NCBI GenBank assembly: GCA_003244145.1
Contig: QHBM01000156.1
Span: forward strand, 1 to 64,000
Origin: Chthoniobacterales bacterium
GTDB taxonomy: Bacteria; Verrucomicrobiota; Verrucomicrobiia; Chthoniobacterales; UBA10450
Reading direction: 5' to 3'
DNA length: 64,000 bases
A program made the position numbers and the translations under genes. Below are positions 35,823 to 45,096 of this stretch, in pieces; the stretch's first letter is position 1; every line of letters begins with the position of its first letter. The notes beneath the pieces are model-generated. The model saw nothing but the letters and a program-made list of their open reading frames with translations, was not told where the DNA came from and did no database searches.

Positions 35823-36767
35823 ATGGACGAACCGCCGCCACTCCCGCCGAATCGCCTCTTTCAGATTTTCCTCGGCCTGCTTGTCGCCAACGCGATTGGG
35901 GGCGCGCTCCTCTTCGGCGTGACCCAATTGCTCGCGTTCTACAAGGGGCGGGCCGAAAGCATCATCGCCTATCCCAGCTTCGTCCTTATTCCAGTGGTCG
36001 TCGGTCTCATCGCCGCGTGGTTTTGGCGCCGGCTGAATCGCAGCATCGCCTGGAGCGCGCTCGATGCCCTCTGGCTCTCGCTGGTCGGATTGGCCGCGGC
36101 GGCCCTGGTGTTGCGCGAAGGCGTCGTTTGTCTCGTGATCGTTTTTCCGGCCCTCTACGTCTTTATCTACGCCGGTTTGTTGCTGGGCCGGCTTTGGTTC
36201 CGGCCTAACGATAACAAACTGCGGCTCACCATTTTTCCGCTGCTCGCGCTCCTCGCCCTCGGCGAGGCCGCTTATCATCCGGAAAAACAAGCGGTCGTGA
36301 TCGACGAAATTCTGGTTCACGCGCCGCCCGAAAAAATCTGGCCGCACGTCCTCGCCTTTTCCGAGATCCCGGACCCGCCGGCTTACTGGATTTTTCGGCT
36401 AGGTCTTCCTTATCCGACGCAGACGACCAACGGCGGCGACTTCGTCGGCGCGGACCGGCAATGCAAATTCAGCAACGGCGTCATCATAAAAGAAAAGGTG
36501 GCGGAGTTCGTACCGCGCGAAAAACTCACCTTCGACGTCGCCGAGCAGCCGGCCGATCCGGAAGCGTACGGGCACCTCACCCTGCATCGCGGCCAGTTCG
36601 TCTTGCGCGACAATGGCGACGGCACCACGACCTTGATCGGCTCGAGCTGGTACACGCTCCACGTCCGCCCGCGCTGGTATTTCGATCTCTGGACGCACGA
36701 CATGACCCGCGCCGTGCATCTCCGCGTCATGAATCACATCCGGCGGTTGGCCGAAGCGGAGAAGTGA
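35823..36767 (+). CDS. Membrane protein with cytoplasmic or periplasmic SRPBCC domain
   Basis: 314 residues. N-terminal half has four to five TM helices (about 12-150: LFQIFLGLLVANAIGGALLF, FVLIPVVVGLIAAWFW, VVCLVIVFPALYVFIYAGLL and others). About 160-312 is an SRPBCC/START-like ligand-binding domain: VIDEILVHAPPEKIWPHVL, KEKVAEFVPREKLTFDV, TTLIGSSWYTLHV. Such domains bind hydrophobic ligands. No operon partner; the tRNA-Gln gene is 14 bases away on the other strand. Confidence 0.75.
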   Translation: MDEPPPLPPNRLFQIFLGLLVANAIGGALLFGVTQLLAFYKGRAESIIAYPSFVLIPVVVGLIAAWFWRRLNRSIAWSALDALWLSLVGLAAAALVLREGVVCLVIVFPALYVFIYAGLLLGRLWFRPNDNKLRLTIFPLLALLALGEAAYHPEKQAVVIDEILVHAPPEKIWPHVLAFSEIPDPPAYWIFRLGLPYPTQTTNGGDFVGADRQCKFSNGVIIKEKVAEFVPREKLTFDVAEQPADPEAYGHLTLHRGQFVLRDNGDGTTTLIGSSWYTLHVRPRWYFDLWTHDMTRAVHLRVMNHIRRLAEAEK

Positions 36768-36781
36768 TGGCTGCGCGAAGC

Positions 36782-36855
36782 TGGCTACCCCGCATGGATT
36801 CGAACCATGAATAACGCCTCCAAAGGGCGCTGTGTTACCGTTACACCACGGGGTA
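36782..36855 (-). tRNA. tRNA-Gln (TTG)
   Basis: On the minus strand the cloverleaf is complete: acceptor TACCCCG pairs with CGGGGTA, D-arm GTGT/ACAC, anticodon stem GCGCC/GGCGT with loop CTTTGGA (anticodon TTG), T-arm CATGG TTCGAAT CCATG, discriminator G and encoded CCA. 74 bases with CCA. Confidence 0.93.
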
Positions 36856-36927
36856 TTTGATTTGGAATTCGCCGATCCTCAATCGCTCCCAATCCTTAGA
36901 TCGCAAATCGCAATTCGCAAATCCTCC

Positions 36928-37836
36928 ATGGTCCATGTTCTCGATACGATGCCTCTCGGCCGGCCGGGCATCATTGCCGCGACGCTCCTCGAGACTGATG
37001 AGGGGCCGGTCCTTTTCGACACGGGTCCCGAATCAACGTTCGAGCACCTCGCGACGGAATTATCGAAGATCGGGGTCCGGCCTAACGACGTCCGCCACGT
37101 TTTTCTCAGCCACATTCATTTCGATCACTCCGGCGCGGCCTGGCGCTTCGCCGACTTCGGCGCGACGATTTACGTTCACCCCCGCGGCGCTCCACATTTG
37201 ATCGATCCCACCAAACTCATCGCATCCGCCACGCGTCTCTACGGTGACGAAATGAATAGACTCTGGGGCCGATTCGCGCCGATCGCGGCGGAACGCGTCC
37301 GTATCTTGCAGGACAACGATGTCGTCCGCGTCGCCCCATTTGAAATACGCGCCATCGCCACCCCCGGACACGCCAGCCATCATCACATCTATCATTGGAA
37401 TGAGAACGTCTTCGGTGGGGATGTTGCCGGCGTGCGACTAGGCGACGGTCCGCCCACTCCGCCTTTTGTCCCACCCGAGCTCGACATCGAGTCGTGGCTG
37501 GAATCAATCGCGAAGATCCGCGCGCTTGACCCGGCTAAACTTTATTTGCCGCATTTCGGTCTGGTGGAAAACTCCATCTCATCGCATCTCGATGCGCTGG
37601 AGGAACGCGTCCGCCGCTGGTCGATCTGGTTCGGCGACCGCCTGCGCGCCGGCACCGGCGAACCAGCATTGATTCCAGAATTTGCCGCCTACGCCGCCGA
37701 CGAATTGCGAACCGCCGGCGCAAATGACGAACAAGTGCTCGATTACGAACAGGCCGACCCCAGCTTCATGGCCGTGAGCGCGGCCCTGCGTTACTGGCGC
37801 AAGCATCACCCCGAGCAAATCGCCAGCGCAGTTTGA
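36928..37836 (+). CDS. Metallo-beta-lactamase-fold hydrolase
   Basis: 302 residues from ATG 36928 (the frame opens earlier, through the tRNA, which cannot be coding). Metal motif SHIHFDHSG (HxHxDH), then ATPGHASHH, the GGDVAG Asp and LPHFG with the last His, in the normal order of zinc/iron MBL enzymes. Substrate unknown; resembles the glyoxalase-II/lactonase side of the family. Confidence 0.85.
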   Translation: MVHVLDTMPLGRPGIIAATLLETDEGPVLFDTGPESTFEHLATELSKIGVRPNDVRHVFLSHIHFDHSGAAWRFADFGATIYVHPRGAPHLIDPTKLIASATRLYGDEMNRLWGRFAPIAAERVRILQDNDVVRVAPFEIRAIATPGHASHHHIYHWNENVFGGDVAGVRLGDGPPTPPFVPPELDIESWLESIAKIRALDPAKLYLPHFGLVENSISSHLDALEERVRRWSIWFGDRLRAGTGEPALIPEFAAYAADELRTAGANDEQVLDYEQADPSFMAVSAALRYWRKHHPEQIASAV

Positions 37837-37944
37837 GCTGACCTTTGGCCGGGGGCGACTCACTCGCCCTTTAGCTCGGCCACCCATCCGGCGCTTTCAG
37901 CTGAATTCTTCTGGCTACCGGGTTTCAAGATTGAATTCCGCCGG

Positions 37945-38481
37945 CTACGCCTTGGGCGCGGCGGTCTTGGCCGCTTCCGAAACCATTTTCTTGAAGGCGT
38001 CGGTCGACGCTTTCACGGTCGCGATCGGTCCAGTCATTTTGATGAAGACGTTTCCATCCGCGTTCTCGAGGATCGCGCCGCAAAGCGCGTAACCGGGCAT
38101 CGGCGTAGTCGGACCGCCGGGCATGCCGCTGCTGAAAGTGCCGTCGGTCATGACGAAAGTGATCTTCACCGAACCAACCTGAACGTTTTCGGTGATCCGG
38201 TTTTGTTCGCTCCCGGGGAATTGGGCATACCACCGGGCGACGTTGTCGGCCGCCGTCCCGCCCTGGCCGGTGCCGAATTGGAAGAACGTCACTTCCGCCT
38301 TCGCTCCGTCTGGCCCGACTTCGAGCTGCGCTTTTCGCATCGGCGAAGAGGGCGTCGCGGCTTTCCATGCATCGGGCACGGTAAAGGTAAATGCGCCGAT
38401 CTTGATTGGGGGCGCGGGCTCAGCCTGGGACGTCACAACGCCGAGCAGGAAAATCGCGGCGAGCAAAAATAGTGTTCTCAT
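37945..38481 (-). CDS. Exported hypothetical protein
   Basis: 178 residues from ATG 38481, which starts a signal peptide (MRTLFLLAAIFLLGVVTSQA). Mature part FTFTVPDAWKAATPSSPMRKA and GYALCGAILENADGNVFIKM; one domain, mixed alpha/beta, with a Lys/Ala-rich tail. No family recognised. Divergent from ccsA with a 106-base gap that must hold both promoters. Confidence 0.65.
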   Translation of the reverse strand: MRTLFLLAAIFLLGVVTSQAEPAPPIKIGAFTFTVPDAWKAATPSSPMRKAQLEVGPDGAKAEVTFFQFGTGQGGTAADNVARWYAQFPGSEQNRITENVQVGSVKITFVMTDGTFSSGMPGGPTTPMPGYALCGAILENADGNVFIKMTGPIATVKASTDAFKKMVSEAAKTAAPKA

Positions 38482-38587
38482 GAAGAAGAATAATCGAGAA
38501 CCGCCGGAATGGAATTCCTCCGAGGCGGAGCGGGAAGGCCACGCTCGACAGTAGGCGCAACGAGGCACACATTATCACTCTTTCCTT

Positions 38588-40303
38588 ATGCGTTTCCGAT
38601 TTTTCCTTTCCGCGATGAGCCTGCTTCTATGCGGGATCTGTTTCGCTCAGACGGCCGACATGCCGGCGGCGGATTCGAGCTCGCTCGATTTCAAGCAGTT
38701 CGGTTTGCTCGCGATCCAGGATGGCGGGCGCCGCAAGCCGATCGACACCTTCGCGCGCGAGACCCTGATCAAGATCACGGGCCGCTCGAGTTACACCTCG
38801 GACGCCAAGACCTGGGAGGCGAACGATTTCGTCCTTTCCATGCTGCTCGACACTCACAAATGGCAGGAAGAGCCGATGATCCTGGTGTCGCTAGGTCAGT
38901 TGATTGAACAGCTCGGCCTCGACAAAACGAAGAAACGTTTTTCGTTCGCGCAATTGACGGCGCTGCCGGAGTTGAACCGGCTCGCGGGCGAAGCGCACGC
39001 CCTCCGCAAAGCGGAAAAGCCGCTTTCGCGCGTGCAAAGTGAAGTCATGAACGTGAGCGAACGGCTCGCACTCTTCGCGCACGTCATGGATGGGAGCGCG
39101 TTTCTCCTCGTGCCGGCGCCCGCGAAAACGACCGACCCGTGGATCGTGCCGCCGGCTTTTGCGGAACATTATCAGGAGGCGCAGTTCGCCCCGGTGCAGA
39201 CGCAATTGCAGACGATGGCGAACTCCTATGTGCGCGGCGACGGCTTCGCCTTCGGCCGCGCGGCGAACCAGCTTCGCGATGGCTTGCGCGGCTTGAGCCC
39301 GAAGATTTACCCCGAGGAATCGCAGTTGCGGCTCGAATATTTTTACAATCACTGGGACGGCTTTTACCGCGCCGCCTGGTCGTATGGGGTTGCGCTTCTC
39401 CTGCTGGGGATTGCCTACGCGAGGTCGCGCGACGGCGCCTCGATCCTGAAAAAGATCGGCGTTTCGCTCGCGATCGTCGGCCTGCTCTTTCACGCCAGCG
39501 GCATCGCGATGCGCTGCCTGATCGCGGGCCGGCCGCCGGTGACAAACATGTATGAGTCGATCATTTGGGTTTCGTTCGCCGTTTCGTTTTTCGGGATGAT
39601 CTTTTTCGCGCGATACCGGACGCCGGTCTATCTGCTCGCCGCCTTGCCGGTCTCGCTGGTCGCGCTGTTGCTCGTGCATCAAATGCCGATCGCGATGCCG
39701 TCGAGTATCGATCCGCTCGTGCCGGTTTTGCGCGATAATTTCTGGCTCACGATTCACGTCCTCACCATCACGTTGAGCTACGCGGCCTTCGCCCTTGCGA
39801 TGGGATTCGGCCACATTTTGCTTTATCGCTATGCGCGCAATCCCGTTTCCGCGCGCGGGGACCAGCCGATGCATTTCTGGCTTTACCGGGTGCTTCAGCT
39901 CGGCGTGATTTTGCTGGCGGCGGGAACAATCCTCGGTGGCGTCTGGGCGAATTATTCATGGGGCCGCTTTTGGGGCTGGGATCCGAAGGAAACCTGGGCG
40001 CTGATTGCGCTGCTTTGTTATATCCTCACGCTCCACGGCCGGCTCGCGGGCTGGTGGACGCAATTCGGTTTGGTGGTGGCGAGCGTGGTTTGTTTTCTCG
40101 CGGTCCTGATGGCGTGGTATGGCGTGAACTTCGTTCTCGGCAAAGGCTTGCACAGTTATGGCTTCGGCATTGGCGGCGAAACCTACGTCGCGAGTTTCGT
40201 CATCGCGGACCTGTTGTTCGTCGGTTTCGCCACTTGGCGTTATCGGAGCAGCAAGAAAACTGTGGCGAATCGAAGCGTCGAGAGGGAATCGGTCGCGGTT
40301 TAG
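38588..40303 (+). CDS. ccsA: Cytochrome c assembly protein CcsA with exported N-terminal domain
   Basis: 571 residues. Tryptophan-rich haem motif GGVWANYSWGRFWGWDPKETWA core (about 452-473, WANYSWGRFWGWDPKE) identifies system II cytochrome c synthesis, where CcsA handles haem. About eight TM helices from residue 262 onwards with conserved His (LFHASG, TIHVLT, YILTLHGRL). The first ~250 residues are a periplasmic domain behind a signal peptide (MRFRFFLSAMSLLLCGICFAQ), longer than in classical CcsA. No resB in the window. Could serve the hexaheme cytochrome at 53144. 3' end overlaps the ROK gene by four bases, convergent. Confidence 0.9.
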   Translation: MRFRFFLSAMSLLLCGICFAQTADMPAADSSSLDFKQFGLLAIQDGGRRKPIDTFARETLIKITGRSSYTSDAKTWEANDFVLSMLLDTHKWQEEPMILVSLGQLIEQLGLDKTKKRFSFAQLTALPELNRLAGEAHALRKAEKPLSRVQSEVMNVSERLALFAHVMDGSAFLLVPAPAKTTDPWIVPPAFAEHYQEAQFAPVQTQLQTMANSYVRGDGFAFGRAANQLRDGLRGLSPKIYPEESQLRLEYFYNHWDGFYRAAWSYGVALLLLGIAYARSRDGASILKKIGVSLAIVGLLFHASGIAMRCLIAGRPPVTNMYESIIWVSFAVSFFGMIFFARYRTPVYLLAALPVSLVALLLVHQMPIAMPSSIDPLVPVLRDNFWLTIHVLTITLSYAAFALAMGFGHILLYRYARNPVSARGDQPMHFWLYRVLQLGVILLAAGTILGGVWANYSWGRFWGWDPKETWALIALLCYILTLHGRLAGWWTQFGLVVASVVCFLAVLMAWYGVNFVLGKGLHSYGFGIGGETYVASFVIADLLFVGFATWRYRSSKKTVANRSVERESVAV

Positions 40304-41424
40304 CTCTCGCGCGCTGAATCCAGTTTGCGGAGCGCAAAAGCATAGGCGCCGATCGCGACGGCTTCGCTCGTGCCCGGACGCGATAGACCAACGCCAATCC
40401 GCGGAGAAGCATCGTAGGTTGCCATTCTAATGCTGCCCGGCACCGCAATCTCGTGCGTGGTGGTTCGAAGAAATTCTTGCATCTGTGCGGCATCTTCCAG
40501 GTTGAACGCCTCCGGAATCAAGCGACGCACACTCTCCTCGTTCGCGCTCGCGGCGTAGGCGCTGTTTAACTCGGCCATGAGGGCGGGCGAGAAGAGACGC
40601 CACGCGCCAGCCAATCCGCCTCCGACTACCGCCAGCCCGTCCACGATGGTCAAGGCTTGTCCCATGGCGTCGCCCACGACTTCACCCATCTGGTGAAATG
40701 CTTCACGCGCCGCCCACTCGTCACCCGGATATTCGCCTATCCCGATGGCGTAGATGAGTTTCGGGTCCGGTGTTTCCGCAAACGGGATGCCCGCCTTCTC
40801 CGCATAGATGCGCCGGACAGCGCGGATGCCGGCCGCTTCTTCAACTCTGGTTTGCGGGTTTAGCTTGTTGCGCAGCAGCCAGATCTCGGAGCCTAACGAG
40901 TTGTCGCCCAGGAAGAGCTTGCCATTTCGGACAATGCCGCCGCCAAAGCCAGTACCTAGGGTCACGCCGAAAAGGTTTCGGTATCGTTTGGGATTGCCGG
41001 CCTTTTCCAGGAGGCCGTTCACGTACGGAAGAAAACCGGCGATCGCTTCCCCATAGACAAAGAGGTCGCCGTCGTTGTTGATGAAAACCGGAAGGCCAAA
41101 GCGCTCTTCCAGCATCGGACCAAGGGCCACGCCGCCACGAAAGCCCGGCAGATGTTGTAAGTCGCCGATGACGCCGTTCGGGTAATCGGCCGGCCCGGGA
41201 AAGGCGAAGCTGATCGCAACCGGCGGTTGCGGACATTGCTCCATCGTCCAGCGAAAGCCCTCGACAATGTTGCCCAGACAGCGCTCCAGGTTATCGCCGC
41301 TGGAAGGAAGAGTAACCGTGCTTGTAATCAGTCGATTACCCTGCGTGGCGAAAAAGCGAAAGTTAGTTCCGCCCCCATCGAGGCTTAGGACCACACGCGG
41401 GTCGGTCGAGTAATCAGCCGTCAC
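40300..41424 (-). CDS. ROK-family sugar kinase
   Basis: 374 residues from GTG 41424. ATP motif LSLDGGGTNFRF, substrate loop FINNDGDLFVYGE with the catalytic Asp, and GVTLGTGFGGGIV. The GHxxxC/zinc motif of NagC-type ROK proteins is not apparent (GDNSLGSEIWLL instead), and there is no DNA-binding domain, so an enzyme rather than a regulator. Phosphorylates a hexose, in this operon probably mannose or an isomer. Overlaps the transporter by 11 bases. Confidence 0.85.
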   Translation of the reverse strand: MTADYSTDPRVVLSLDGGGTNFRFFATQGNRLITSTVTLPSSGDNLERCLGNIVEGFRWTMEQCPQPPVAISFAFPGPADYPNGVIGDLQHLPGFRGGVALGPMLEERFGLPVFINNDGDLFVYGEAIAGFLPYVNGLLEKAGNPKRYRNLFGVTLGTGFGGGIVRNGKLFLGDNSLGSEIWLLRNKLNPQTRVEEAAGIRAVRRIYAEKAGIPFAETPDPKLIYAIGIGEYPGDEWAAREAFHQMGEVVGDAMGQALTIVDGLAVVGGGLAGAWRLFSPALMAELNSAYAASANEESVRRLIPEAFNLEDAAQMQEFLRTTTHEIAVPGSIRMATYDASPRIGVGLSRPGTSEAVAIGAYAFALRKLDSARES

Positions 41425-42805
41425 AAGTTACTCGTCCAACCCTGTGTCCCTTCCAGCCGTAGAAAGCCACATAGGCATAAGCAATCACCGGCACGATATA
41501 GGAGATCGGCAGGTTCCAATGATCGGCCACATATCCCTGAAGGGGAGGAAGGATAGCGCCGCCCAGGATTGCCATGACCAGAAGCGAGGAGGCCTGGCTC
41601 TTGTAAATGCCCGTGCCTTCAATCGCGAGCGAGAACGTGTTAGACCAACCAATCGAAGTAAACAGGCCAGCGCCAACCACGCACCACATCGCGAGCGTAC
41701 CTCCAGCCAAAATCGCCGTCACGAGCAGCGCAACCACCGCCAGGGAAAAAATCATCAGCGTCCGGCCCGCGAGCGATTTGCCCAACTGAAACAGGAGCCA
41801 GCAAAGGACGAGGAAAGGAAGATACATGCGGACCACGGTCCAACCGCGAATTGCTCCAAGAATAACAAAGGCCCCTATCGGAATGGCGCCGAGCAATAAC
41901 TGCTTCGTTCCCTTTGACAGGTCGCTCAACTCCACCGAGCCCATGAAACGCCCGATAAGCATGCCTCCCCAGAACAATGAAACGTAGCCGCTCGCTTGCA
42001 GTTGGGTCAGGCCGGCGACATGCGGCTGCCCGAGAAAGTTAATAATCGAACTGCCGACCGCCACCTCCCCGCCGACATAAAGAAAGATCGCGAGTGACCC
42101 CAGAGCTACATGTGGAAATTTGAGCGCGGCAAATCCGGGTTCGATCTTTCCCTGTCCGACATGGGGGAGGTTTACGAAGAAGAAAATTACCGCGAGAGCC
42201 GCGAAGACAACGCAAAAGGCCAGGTAAGGAACCTTGACTGACTCCGTGCCATGCGCGCCGGTGCGAGCGAAGTATTGGAAGATCAGATAACCGCCTACCA
42301 GCGGCCCCAGTGTCGTGCCGAGCGAGTTGAAGGCCTGAGCAAGGTTAAGCCTGCTAGAAGCGGTGCGTTCCGGCCCGAGAATGGTGACATAAGGATTTGC
42401 CGCGATCTGCAACATGGCGAAACCCAGACCCACCACGAACAGCGCCGCCAGGAAAAGCGGGTAGGAGAGAGAAGTGGCAGCGGGCCAGAAGAGAGCGCTG
42501 CCTGCGGCTGAAATCACCAGTCCAATAACCACGCCGTTTTTGTATCCGATTCGGGCAATGGGATCGCCGATCGCCACAGAGATGGCGAAGTAAAGCAACG
42601 AGCCGATAAAGTAAGCACCGAAGAAAGCGAACTGCACCAGCATGGCGTGGAAGTAATCCAGCGTGAAGGCGTCCTTGAAGCGCGGGATAAGAATGTCGTT
42701 GAAAACAGTCATGAATCCCCACATGAAGAAAAGGACGGTCATGATCGCGAACGGCCCCCGATAGGTCCGTCCGTGGTTCACTCCTGTGGTAGATTCTACC
42801 GTCAT
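41414..42805 (-). CDS. FucP/GluP-type sugar:proton symporter (MFS)
   Basis: 463 residues from ATG 42805. Twelve TM helices. FFMWGFMTVFNDILIPRFK opens the protein as in FucP/GluP, and GLGFAMLQIAANPYV and LNLAQAFNSLGTTLGPLVG are family hallmarks. Imports a free monosaccharide. Position between GH92 and the kinase suggests mannose released by the mannosidases. GH92 ends two bases upstream. Confidence 0.92.
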   Translation of the reverse strand: MTVESTTGVNHGRTYRGPFAIMTVLFFMWGFMTVFNDILIPRFKDAFTLDYFHAMLVQFAFFGAYFIGSLLYFAISVAIGDPIARIGYKNGVVIGLVISAAGSALFWPAATSLSYPLFLAALFVVGLGFAMLQIAANPYVTILGPERTASSRLNLAQAFNSLGTTLGPLVGGYLIFQYFARTGAHGTESVKVPYLAFCVVFAALAVIFFFVNLPHVGQGKIEPGFAALKFPHVALGSLAIFLYVGGEVAVGSSIINFLGQPHVAGLTQLQASGYVSLFWGGMLIGRFMGSVELSDLSKGTKQLLLGAIPIGAFVILGAIRGWTVVRMYLPFLVLCWLLFQLGKSLAGRTLMIFSLAVVALLVTAILAGGTLAMWCVVGAGLFTSIGWSNTFSLAIEGTGIYKSQASSLLVMAILGGAILPPLQGYVADHWNLPISYIVPVIAYAYVAFYGWKGHRVGRVTCDG

Positions 42806-42807
42806 GG

Positions 42808-45096
42808 CTACTCTGGGATCTTCGGTTGCGTGCCCCACTGACTTGGTCTGGGTCCCATGTTAAAGATCAGGGTCCCGCCGTTCTTTACTTCTCCGAAGGA
42901 TAGGAAGGGGTTATCCAACCTCTTCCCGTTCACCTCGACCGATTGCACATAAATGTTCTCGGCGGAAAGATTGTTTGCGATCGTGGTGAACTTCTTCCCG
43001 TTCGAAAGGTTTAGCTTGGCCTTCCTGAGTTGCGGCGCGCCGATCGCGTAGTAGTCGCTCCCCGGACAGACCGGATAAAAGCCGAGACAGGTAAACATAT
43101 ACCAGGCGGACATCTGGCCGCAGTCGTCATTGCCGCTGAGCGAATTTGGCTTGTTACCATACTGCGTTGTCACGATTTCGTGGAGACGCTCCGCCGCTTT
43201 CCAAGGCTGGCCCGCGTAGGAGTAGAGATAGATCACGTGATGGCTCGGCTCGTTGCCATGCCAGTATTCTCCGATTCGCCCCTGGATGTCGGACACACCT
43301 TTACTCTTATCGGCTTCCTTAAAAGTAAACAGGTCGTCGAGTTTCTTCGCGAACGCTTCCCGGCCTCCCATAAGCGCCATCAAACCGGGCACGTCGTGCG
43401 GAACGTACCAGGAATACTGCCAACTGGTTCCTTCGGTGAAATCGTTGACGCCGGCAGTCTCATCATAGAAATGCGGATTGAAAGGCGTATGCCACTTGCC
43501 TTGCGAATCCTTTCCGCGCATCAGGCCTACGGATGGATCGAAGAGATTTTTGTAACTGGCAGCTCGTTTGGAAAAAACGGCGAAGTCGTCCCGTTTGCCG
43601 AGCGCCTTTGCCATCCGGGCGATGCAGTAATCGTCGTAGGCGTATTCCAGCGTCTTCGAGACTGACTCGTTCTCTTTGTCGAACGGAACCCAACCAAGCT
43701 TCGCGTAGGTCGCGACATTGTCGTATCTTGGATTCGTCGCGGTCGTCTTGATGGCGTCATATGCCCGGTCCCGATTAATTCCGGGCACACCTTTAAGGTA
43801 AGCATCCACGATGACCGGGACCGCGTGATAACCGACCATGCACCAGGTCTCATTGGCCTGAAGCGACCAGATGGGGAGCATGTGCTCCACGCTTTGATCA
43901 TAGTGCGCGAGCATGGAGTTGATCATGTCGGCGTCGCGGGGCGCCTGGATCAAGGCGAAGAGCGGATGGGTGGCGCGGTAGGTGTCCCAGAGCGAAAAAA
44001 TCGTGTAGTTCGTGAAGCCCTTGGCCTGGTGGATATTTTGGTCCAGTCCGCGATACTCGCCGGTCACGTCCTGGTAAAGGCTCGGGGCGAGAAAGGCATG
44101 GTAGAGCGAAGTGTAGAAAGTTTCCTTTTCTTCCCGCGAACCTTCGATCTCGATGCGAGCCAGTTCCTTGTCCCATTTAGTTCGCGTCTGTTCCCGCACT
44201 TTCTCGAAATTCCAGTCGTGAATCTCAGTATCGAGGTTCTTGAGGGCGTTCTCGGCGCTGATGGCAGAGACAGCTACCTTGATGACGATGGTTTGTCGGT
44301 CGCCGGTTTTGTAGTGGGCGAGGAATTGAAGGTTGGTGCCCGTGGCTTCCTTCTCGCTCCGAAACCGGTAGGTATTATAGACGACCGGTTTTCCGTCACT
44401 GAGGATTTCGGCTTTATCGAATGGCTTTGAATAGCGGGCCGCAAAATAGAGAGCCCGCTCTTTGGCCCAGCCATTCACGAGATGAAAACCGGTGATGGTC
44501 GAGTTGTCCTCCACGCGAAGATGCGACCAAATAACCTTCCACTTCTTGCCATTCAATACATGGGTCAGGTCGGTCAGGATCGAGGCATCGTCGCTCGCCG
44601 GGAAAGTCATTCGCATCATCCCCGCGCGTTCGCCTGCCGTCAGTTCGACCGTTACGCCGGACTTTTGCAGCTTCACTTTGTAGTAACCGGCCGAAGCAGT
44701 TTCTTCGTCATGGGAATAGCGCGACTGATACCCTGAGTCGGGATCGGTCTTGGTTCCCGAAACAAATTTCGGTTCGCCTACCTGCGGCACGAAAAGAAAG
44801 TCGCCCAGATCGGGAATTCCCGTTCCGCTCAAATGCGTCAGGCTAAACCCCATGATCGTGGGATCGGAGTATTCGTACCCCGAAGCGGTTTCCCAAAGCT
44901 CCTTCTCCGTGTCCGGCCCCAACTGAACCATGCCGAATGGCGCCGACGGCCCCGGGTAGGTATTGCCTTCTCCCTGGGTCCCGACGAAGGGACGCACGAA
45001 ATCAGAAAGTCGATTTGAATCCGTTGCGGGCGATCCGCCAAACACCGCTGGTGCAAGCAAGAGCAGGCAGCAAAAGCGAAGGAAGAAAATTTTCAC
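42808..45096 (-). CDS. GH92 alpha-mannosidase, exported
   Basis: 762 residues from GTG 45096, signal peptide cut near AVFGG. N-terminal beta-domain with DFVRPFVGTQGEGNTYPGP and PFGMVQLGPDT; catalytic (alpha/alpha)6 domain with YHAFLAPSLYQD, SLWDTYRATHPL, WHGNEPSHHVIYLY-type segment and GNDDCGQMSAWYMF, all GH92 hallmarks. These Ca-dependent exo-mannosidases remove alpha-linked mannose from N-glycans or mannan. Its start overlaps the GH47 stop (GTGA). Confidence 0.95.
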   Translation of the reverse strand: MKIFFLRFCCLLLLAPAVFGGSPATDSNRLSDFVRPFVGTQGEGNTYPGPSAPFGMVQLGPDTEKELWETASGYEYSDPTIMGFSLTHLSGTGIPDLGDFLFVPQVGEPKFVSGTKTDPDSGYQSRYSHDEETASAGYYKVKLQKSGVTVELTAGERAGMMRMTFPASDDASILTDLTHVLNGKKWKVIWSHLRVEDNSTITGFHLVNGWAKERALYFAARYSKPFDKAEILSDGKPVVYNTYRFRSEKEATGTNLQFLAHYKTGDRQTIVIKVAVSAISAENALKNLDTEIHDWNFEKVREQTRTKWDKELARIEIEGSREEKETFYTSLYHAFLAPSLYQDVTGEYRGLDQNIHQAKGFTNYTIFSLWDTYRATHPLFALIQAPRDADMINSMLAHYDQSVEHMLPIWSLQANETWCMVGYHAVPVIVDAYLKGVPGINRDRAYDAIKTTATNPRYDNVATYAKLGWVPFDKENESVSKTLEYAYDDYCIARMAKALGKRDDFAVFSKRAASYKNLFDPSVGLMRGKDSQGKWHTPFNPHFYDETAGVNDFTEGTSWQYSWYVPHDVPGLMALMGGREAFAKKLDDLFTFKEADKSKGVSDIQGRIGEYWHGNEPSHHVIYLYSYAGQPWKAAERLHEIVTTQYGNKPNSLSGNDDCGQMSAWYMFTCLGFYPVCPGSDYYAIGAPQLRKAKLNLSNGKKFTTIANNLSAENIYVQSVEVNGKRLDNPFLSFGEVKNGGTLIFNMGPRPSQWGTQPKIPE

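Noticed and set aside
38891-39874. 327-codon minus-strand frame opposite ccsA
   Set aside because: Antisense to a clear CcsA coding sequence.
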